Notes under the pieces: model-generated
What the model was told of the DNA's origin: nothing
The model's input: the letters and a program-made list of their open reading frames with translations, nothing else
Database searches by the model: none
Position numbers and translations under genes: made by a program
Shown here: one piece after another, positions 49,556 to 54,252 of the stretch
Layout of the letters: each line of letters opens with the position of its first letter
Numbering within the stretch: position 1 is the stretch's first letter
IMG/VR virus record: IMGVR_UViG_3300021373_002055
Location: 1 to 54,252 of that record
DNA from: a virus
Strand: one strand, 5' to 3'
DNA: 54,252 nt

Positions 49556-50494
49556 CTAGAATTTTTTTGGCTGTATAAATATTTTAAAAACTATAGATAC
49601 ATTATTTCCAATGTCGAATTGTTTTGCAAATTCTCCAGTTTCTCCGGTCGTTATTGCTGCAATAATTTGTTCTTTAAAATTAGTTTTTTCTAATCCAGCT
49701 TCAACTTGTGTAGTTAATATGTCTGAAATTTGTGATTCGGTACCTAACTGTGAATAAATTTTTTCTCCTAATGATATTCTGCGCAATAGTTGTGATGAAA
49801 TAATATATACCGGACTAATTGAGTTAAATTTATAGCCTCCACTATTTCTAAAACCAAATATATAAAATTTATTTGGATCGTTAGAAAAAAATGTAGTTTG
49901 TAAATTTAAATTAATATTACCAGTAGTTGCAGTTTTAACTTCAAATTTATTGTTACCATCCTCCCCGTCTACACCTTTTGCTTGGGATGTTACATGTTGA
50001 ATATTTGTGTTAAATTTAGAATTCAAGTAAGTAAATATAACTGCTTCTGCTGCTATGCCTGGAGATGTGTAATCAGATATTGGCAAATTAGTTTTATTAT
50101 TATTTCCTAGTGTATAGTGCCCATCATATCCGTCAGTATATTGGTCAATGTCTGTAATTGAAAATACTGTTTCGAAACTAGGTTTATAATGTTTTTTAGT
50201 ATATTCTGCTAATTGTTGTAACTGACCAATTTTGTTTTTAGTTTTTAACAATTGCAATAAATCCGCAAAATCATCAGTTGCTGAATTTGGATCTGATGAT
50301 AACATACCAGATGTCTCTTCTTCATCTTGTTCTTCTAATCCCATTGCTCTGCGCACAATTGCATCTTGTTGAGGTTCGGGTAAATCAGTTTGTTCGCGTA
50401 AAACGTTGCGCAACTCAATGTAATCTTCGGGGCAGTCTGGATAACCTTTTTCTAATCGGTATGTCCATTCTGTAATTATAGAATCTATATTCAT
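49556..50494 (-). CDS. PD-(D/E)XK nuclease-like protein with TEW-type N-domain
   Basis: A 312-residue protein. Residues 1-35 (MNIDSIITEWTYRLEKGYPD) match a short N-terminal module that I recall from several proteins of marine T4-like phages. The C-part has GIAAEAVIFTYLNS, then GVDGEDGNNKFEVKTATTG with D176 and E185-x-K187, followed by a beta-strand region. This fits the D...ExK core of restriction-type nucleases. Host DNA cutting or packaging-related cutting is possible. The gene overlaps the polymerase-like gene by 4 bases. Confidence 0.6.
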   Translation of the reverse strand: MNIDSIITEWTYRLEKGYPDCPEDYIELRNVLREQTDLPEPQQDAIVRRAMGLEEQDEEETSGMLSSDPNSATDDFADLLQLLKTKNKIGQLQQLAEYTKKHYKPSFETVFSITDIDQYTDGYDGHYTLGNNNKTNLPISDYTSPGIAAEAVIFTYLNSKFNTNIQHVTSQAKGVDGEDGNNKFEVKTATTGNINLNLQTTFFSNDPNKFYIFGFRNSGGYKFNSISPVYIISSQLLRRISLGEKIYSQLGTESQISDILTTQVEAGLEKTNFKEQIIAAITTGETGEFAKQFDIGNNVSIVFKIFIQPKKF

Positions 50495-51813
50495 AACGTG
50501 ATAGTTCTCATTTTATCATAAATATCGCCAACTTTACATTTCACCGGAAATTTTCCCTGTTCCATGATAGTTTTTATTTGTGGCAATATGCCTTTGGCTT
50601 CTGATAAAGGAACATCGAATAGAACGGAGTCATATGTATACAATATTATACATGCTTCATAGTCTTGCAGATATTTTTGTAGTTCTGCTAATTTTTTAAC
50701 AGACACCTCTGTTTCAGTGGCCTGCAAATAATAGTTAAACAACTTATATGATGTCATGTTGGTGACTTGATCTTTGCAAATGCTACGACCTATTATAGGA
50801 GTTTTTATGCAACCACTGCGCTTCCATGTAGCCCAAAGCTTAAACACAAAATCATTTACTTGCTGAAAAAATGGAATCGTTAAAAACTCTTTGTCTATGC
50901 CTCCATATAAAAGTCTAAACGTAATAGCTTTACTTTCTTCTCTTTGTTGTTGTGTTAATTCTTCAACACCAAAATAAAAGCGACCCAAATAGTCATGTAT
51001 ACTAGTTTCAGGCAAATCATATCCAATAAGTTTAGCAATCAGTCTAACATGATAACTGTCAAAATCCATTTCAACCAAAGCACCTTCAGTGTGTCTGCTT
51101 ACAAATGCCGCTCTAGTTCCATCTTCTTTGTTCATTGCCGCATAATTGAATCCACCATATGCATTGCTTGGTCGACCCGTTGTGGTATGATAGTTGTATC
51201 TGGAATACACTCGATTGCCGTTAACTAGTTCTGGCATTCGAAAAGTGCTGTTAACTGCTAATCCATTTTGTTCTATGTCAGCAAACGTTCTGGGATACAA
51301 CTCATTGAAACGTTTATATGAATCGGTGAGTTTTGCATTGACAATCATGGGCCATGCATAATGTCTAATCTTCTGACACATAGCCAAATGTTGCTGCATT
51401 GGTATTACTGCATTTACTTGTGGTAATGATTTGAGTCGACGCCAATAAAAATCATGAGCTGGTGTAGGATAATGAGACTCATCATATGCTTCATTATATG
51501 TATACCACCACAAAGTCTTTACATCCCATACGGCATCGTTTCCACCGGTTTGAAGCCACCGCTTCTTGTCATGGATAAATATATTATCTAGTTGCAAGAA
51601 CTGTTTTAGATATTGTGAAAAGCCCCTTATTTGTTCTGTATGAGCCATTGGTATCAACCATTCACTTTTATCTTCACAATAAATGTAAACTGCGTGAATA
51701 TCTTGTTGTGATTCGTGGGTAGTTGGATTTGCATAGATAGGAACTAGTAATGTCTTGTTTTCTGCTATTATACTTAGGCAGGTCGTAACATCAGATTCAT
51801 AGTCCACTATCAT
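50491..51813 (-). CDS. Compact family A DNA polymerase-like protein
   Basis: A 440-residue Pol I-like protein. TGRPSN (212-217) and the adjacent NYAAMNKEDGTRAAFVSR match the template-binding region. Motif A is ALVEMDFDSYHVRLIA (D250, D252), motif B R291-x3-K295-x3-F299-x3-Y303-G304, and motif C LYTYDSVLFD, where the usual H-D-E is Y-D-S (Y394, D395, S396). The first 150 residues may be a degenerate exonuclease domain. This is a second polymerase besides gp43. Activity is uncertain because the motif C Glu is missing. Confidence 0.78.
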   Translation of the reverse strand: MIVDYESDVTTCLSIIAENKTLLVPIYANPTTHESQQDIHAVYIYCEDKSEWLIPMAHTEQIRGFSQYLKQFLQLDNIFIHDKKRWLQTGGNDAVWDVKTLWWYTYNEAYDESHYPTPAHDFYWRRLKSLPQVNAVIPMQQHLAMCQKIRHYAWPMIVNAKLTDSYKRFNELYPRTFADIEQNGLAVNSTFRMPELVNGNRVYSRYNYHTTTGRPSNAYGGFNYAAMNKEDGTRAAFVSRHTEGALVEMDFDSYHVRLIAKLIGYDLPETSIHDYLGRFYFGVEELTQQQREESKAITFRLLYGGIDKEFLTIPFFQQVNDFVFKLWATWKRSGCIKTPIIGRSICKDQVTNMTSYKLFNYYLQATETEVSVKKLAELQKYLQDYEACIILYTYDSVLFDVPLSEAKGILPQIKTIMEQGKFPVKCKVGDIYDKMRTITL

Positions 51814-51837
51814 ATAACATATAATAGTAAATAATTT

Positions 51838-52470
51838 TTACGAATCCAATCCGTTGATGTCTGTGGGTTTGATAAAGTCTGTGTCGGTATAGTATTGAAG
51901 TGGGTCTGTTAATATGTTGGAGATGCCTGGTAATTTTACTTTAGCTAAATTTATTTGTTGTCGATTTTTTGATATTACTCCTAGAGTCGACACAATACCA
52001 TTAAAAGAATCTTGTTTTGGACCTGAAATATACCATTTTATTTCAATAATTGAATATAATTTTTTATCAGAAATATTACTAGATATATCGTCATATGATT
52101 TTTTTTCAATTTCTTGTATACTATTACTATCATATTTCTTAATAAAATATCTTGTTATATATCCTGTTGATATATTTTCTTTAGTTAAGTTTACTGGTAT
52201 TAAAGAAACTGATTTAAATTTTGTTTTAATCTTTGGTTTTAATCTTCGGTATTCAGTTGCGCCAGGATTGTTAGGTGTTGGTGCTTGATATGCAATTAAT
52301 TTTTTTGATATTTTAGCATTCCATTTTGATTGTGTGTAAATTTCTCCAGTTAAGTATCGATGATATGCTCCTTTATATTCAATATTATCTGTAGTCATCC
52401 ATTGTTTACCTTTAGTAAACAAATTATTAATAGTTTCATCTGCAGTGTAATATGTTTTTTGTCTGCTCAT
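51838..52470 (-). CDS. Tail/baseplate-type structural protein (210 aa)
   Basis: A 210-residue protein: YYTADETINNLFTKGKQWMT, EYKGAYHRYLTGEIYTQSKW. I recall this T-A-D-x-I-x-x-N-L...Y-x-G-x-Y-H-x-Y-x-T-G-E-x-Y wording from structural proteins of marine myoviruses near baseplate genes. No enzyme motif. It follows the baseplate hub-like gene by one base. Exact position in the virion unknown. Confidence 0.6.
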   Translation of the reverse strand: MSRQKTYYTADETINNLFTKGKQWMTTDNIEYKGAYHRYLTGEIYTQSKWNAKISKKLIAYQAPTPNNPGATEYRRLKPKIKTKFKSVSLIPVNLTKENISTGYITRYFIKKYDSNSIQEIEKKSYDDISSNISDKKLYSIIEIKWYISGPKQDSFNGIVSTLGVISKNRQQINLAKVKLPGISNILTDPLQYYTDTDFIKPTDINGLDS

Positions 52471-52471
52471 A

Positions 52472-54252
52472 TTAATCTATATTAGGCCTCATTATACATT
52501 TAACTTTAGTAGTCCACATTCCATCTGTCCCAACGGTATGGTTTATTCCTATAATACTAAATACCGTGTTTGTTGTGTATTTTTTTGGTAATGCAGCAAA
52601 AGACAATACGTCGCCATATCGCAGTCCATTAATGCCATCGATGGTAAATGATGCATCGAATGGGAATATTGGTGCAGTTAATTGCTGTGACTGACGTATG
52701 TCAGATCCTGGATATTTTAGATATTCTAACAATGCAGTTTTTAGATCCGCTTCTGTTTCGGAGTCTTGTGGAGATAATCCATATTTTTCTGCTGCTTGAT
52801 TTAAGTTTTTTATTGCTTCTGTATGTTTACTTTTATAATTTTTGATAATATTGTTTAGACCGGCTACGTCGTCCGCATTAAACATAAAATTCATATATGG
52901 TGCAATTTTTTCTTCTGATATGTCAGTACCCTGATTTAAAACATAGCTAAGATTTTTTACACTTGTAGGCAACTTTGCAGAGAATTGAAAATCGTGAACT
53001 ATTGTACCAATAGGATCATTAGCAAACATTGGAACATTGTATGGAATAACATTTTCTCTGTCTATATATCCAGCGTCAGCAAATACTATTTTAGTATTGT
53101 CTTCTTTTAATTCAGTTAATACCAATTTAATTGCCCCTGCAGTTGCATTTTTAACTAAGTCTGATATTGATTCTAAAAATTTTCCAATTTTAAATGAATT
53201 TTTATTAGTAGATAAACTATCGATAATTGCGTCAATTGCTCCTAGATTTATAAAGATGCGGGTTGGAAATATTTTAGATGAACTATCTGTACCTGCTGAT
53301 TGATATATTCCTGGCCAATCTTGATATATATTTTTATCTTGCAAATTTTGTTGATAATCGAGTGTGTTTCTAACAGCAAATTCATAATATCCAGTTTCTC
53401 CATACCAATTCATATCTCCTGGAATAGATGGGTCTTTTGGTAACAACAAAACATTTTCAGGATCATTTGATTTTAAATGTTTATAATATGTACTAGCAAT
53501 CTGAATGTCATCACATAAAACACCTATACCTTGTTGTTTACTAGCTACTTGTGTGTTTATAAAATGTATTAATGCGCCTATTGTTATGTATCGATTTTCA
53601 TCAGTTAATATTTCTTTCGCTCGTTTTTCTTCTTTTTCAAATTGTTCTTTTTGAGCAGCTTCTTCTTGTTCTGCAGCTAGTTGTACAGTTTCTAATTCAG
53701 TTTCTATTGCTGCTATTTCTGTTTCTATTCCAGGTATAACTGTTAGATTATTTGTATCATTTGCAAAGTTTAATTCTGCATTTAAATCTTCTAATTGTGT
53801 TAATAAATTTTGCTCTGTTCCTTCTGTTTGTGATGGTTCATAAACAAATTGTCTTGTTATATTTGTTGTAAATGGTTGGCCAAACAATATAAATCTGTCA
53901 GTGGTACTAACATTTGACTCACCTTCAATAAAGAATGGCATTATTCCAGTAGACATATCATTGGTAGCAGCTTTAAATTTGCCTCGCAATTCGTCATCTA
54001 CTATACCTGACAATGTTTCGTAAAATTCTTTTTGAGTATCATCGTCTGGTTCTGTAACTTCTGGCTGAGCTGCATTTAATTCTATGTTGCTTGTTGCAGT
54101 TAATTTTGATTTTTTTTCTTTTTCTGGATCCATTAACATTGATACGTCTGTATATATATCACTAGTACCAGTTAATGAAATTGTTATTTCTACCGATGCA
54201 TCTGCTGCATATGATAAATCAAAATTAGTTATTAATCCAGTAAATGTATATG
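52472..54252 (-). CDS. Baseplate hub-like protein, 5' end outside window
   Basis: The frame is open to the right edge without a stop, so the ATG at 54139 is internal and the true start lies beyond 54252. Upstream residues YTFTGLITNFDLSYAADASV fit the strand pattern of tail hub proteins. The last 60 residues (FTIDGINGLRYGDVLSFAAL, then VFSIIGINHTVGTDGMWTTK) match the closing domain of gpD/gp27-type hubs. The middle holds a long coiled coil (EDLNAELNFANDTNNL...EEEAAQKEQFEKEEKRAKEI, with breaks). It would connect tail tube and spike. Confidence 0.72.
   Translation of the reverse strand, partial: YTFTGLITNFDLSYAADASVEITISLTGTSDIYTDVSMLMDPEKEKKSKLTATSNIELNAAQPEVTEPDDDTQKEFYETLSGIVDDELRGKFKAATNDMSTGIMPFFIEGESNVSTTDRFILFGQPFTTNITRQFVYEPSQTEGTEQNLLTQLEDLNAELNFANDTNNLTVIPGIETEIAAIETELETVQLAAEQEEAAQKEQFEKEEKRAKEILTDENRYITIGALIHFINTQVASKQQGIGVLCDDIQIASTYYKHLKSNDPENVLLLPKDPSIPGDMNWYGETGYYEFAVRNTLDYQQNLQDKNIYQDWPGIYQSAGTDSSSKIFPTRIFINLGAIDAIIDSLSTNKNSFKIGKFLESISDLVKNATAGAIKLVLTELKEDNTKIVFADAGYIDRENVIPYNVPMFANDPIGTIVHDFQFSAKLPTSVKNLSYVLNQGTDISEEKIAPYMNFMFNADDVAGLNNIIKNYKSKHTEAIKNLNQAAEKYGLSPQDSETEADLKTALLEYLKYPGSDIRQSQQLTAPIFPFDASFTIDGINGLRYGDVLSFAALPKKYTTNTVFSIIGINHTVGTDGMWTTKVKCIMRPNID

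Noticed and set aside
459-53303. Plus-strand open frames of 60-127 codons spread over the window
   Set aside because: All lie antisense to longer, recognisable minus-strand genes, have low-complexity or membrane-like translations typical of AT-rich reverse frames, and show no coupling with each other.
1-54252. tRNA genes, insertion sequences, integrase or attachment sites
   Set aside because: No cloverleaf, transposase or integrase was seen; gaps between genes are too short for most of these.

Overview
The window is a 54 kb piece of a large, T4-like (myovirus-type) bacteriophage genome. It is AT-rich, gene-dense and has no gap above about 110 bases. Every supported gene is on the minus strand, so transcription runs from high to low coordinates. 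Phage identity rests on a T4-type replisome: family B polymerase gp43, clamp gp45, clamp loader gp44/gp62, helicase gp41, ssDNA-binding gp32, UvsX and RNase H/FEN. It also rests on a baseplate hub-like gene, a holin/endolysin pair and fibre-like repeats. Several traits point to a Bacteroidota (probably marine flavobacterial) host: a secreted protein with a type IX secretion C-terminal sorting domain, Bacteroidota-style GC-x-D-P repeats, a ClpS closest in wording to Bacteroidota ClpS, a DUF5522-like protein and phage-encoded outer-membrane barrels. The host is inferred, not seen.

Layout in direction of transcription (right to left). (1) 54.2-51.8 kb: baseplate hub-like gene cut by the window edge, and a tail-type protein. 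(2) 51.8-48.0 kb: a compact family A polymerase-like protein, a PD-(D/E)XK-like protein, and two proteins with a putative capsid-targeting leader. (3) 47.9-43.5 kb: gp32, UvsX, RNase H/FEN and gp41, ending at a clear hairpin terminator. (4) 43.4-38.5 kb: class II ribonucleotide reductase, FolE, QueD, QueE, thioredoxin and GroES. (5) 38.3-28.7 kb: gp43, a glycosyltransferase, a DpdA-like DNA transglycosylase, gp45, dUTPase, gp44, gp62, a RecB/Cas4-like nuclease and small proteins. (6) 27.2-14.7 kb: a 12.5 kb glycan island of glycosyltransferases, two SDR sugar enzymes, a 2-hydroxyacid dehydrogenase, NeuA and NeuB. (7) 14.7-7.6 kb: endolysin, holin, the T9SS-type secreted protein, an outer-membrane barrel, small exported and membrane proteins, and a nucleotidyltransferase-fold protein. 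(8) 7.6-0 kb: fibre-like protein, a cluster of capsid-targeted proteins (lysozyme, M15 peptidase, basic and Cys-rich proteins, an HExxH protein), ClpS, HNH nuclease and a MoxR/CobS-type AAA+ ATPase.

How the genes fit together. FolE, QueD and QueE make 7-carboxy-7-deazaguanine, and the DpdA-like enzyme could insert it into phage DNA; no QueC is in the window. Ribonucleotide reductase, thioredoxin and dUTPase supply nucleotides. GroES and ClpS probably redirect host chaperonin and protease systems. The glycan island, the T9SS protein and the barrels suggest heavy remodelling of the virion or host surface. The most exciting candidate system is a family of at least eight proteins that share a short N-terminal leader of the form M-x-x-L-K-x-[IL]-L-x-E ending in a T4 gp21-type cleavage site. 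They are predicted to be packaged in the head, processed and ejected into the host, and three of them look like hydrolases.
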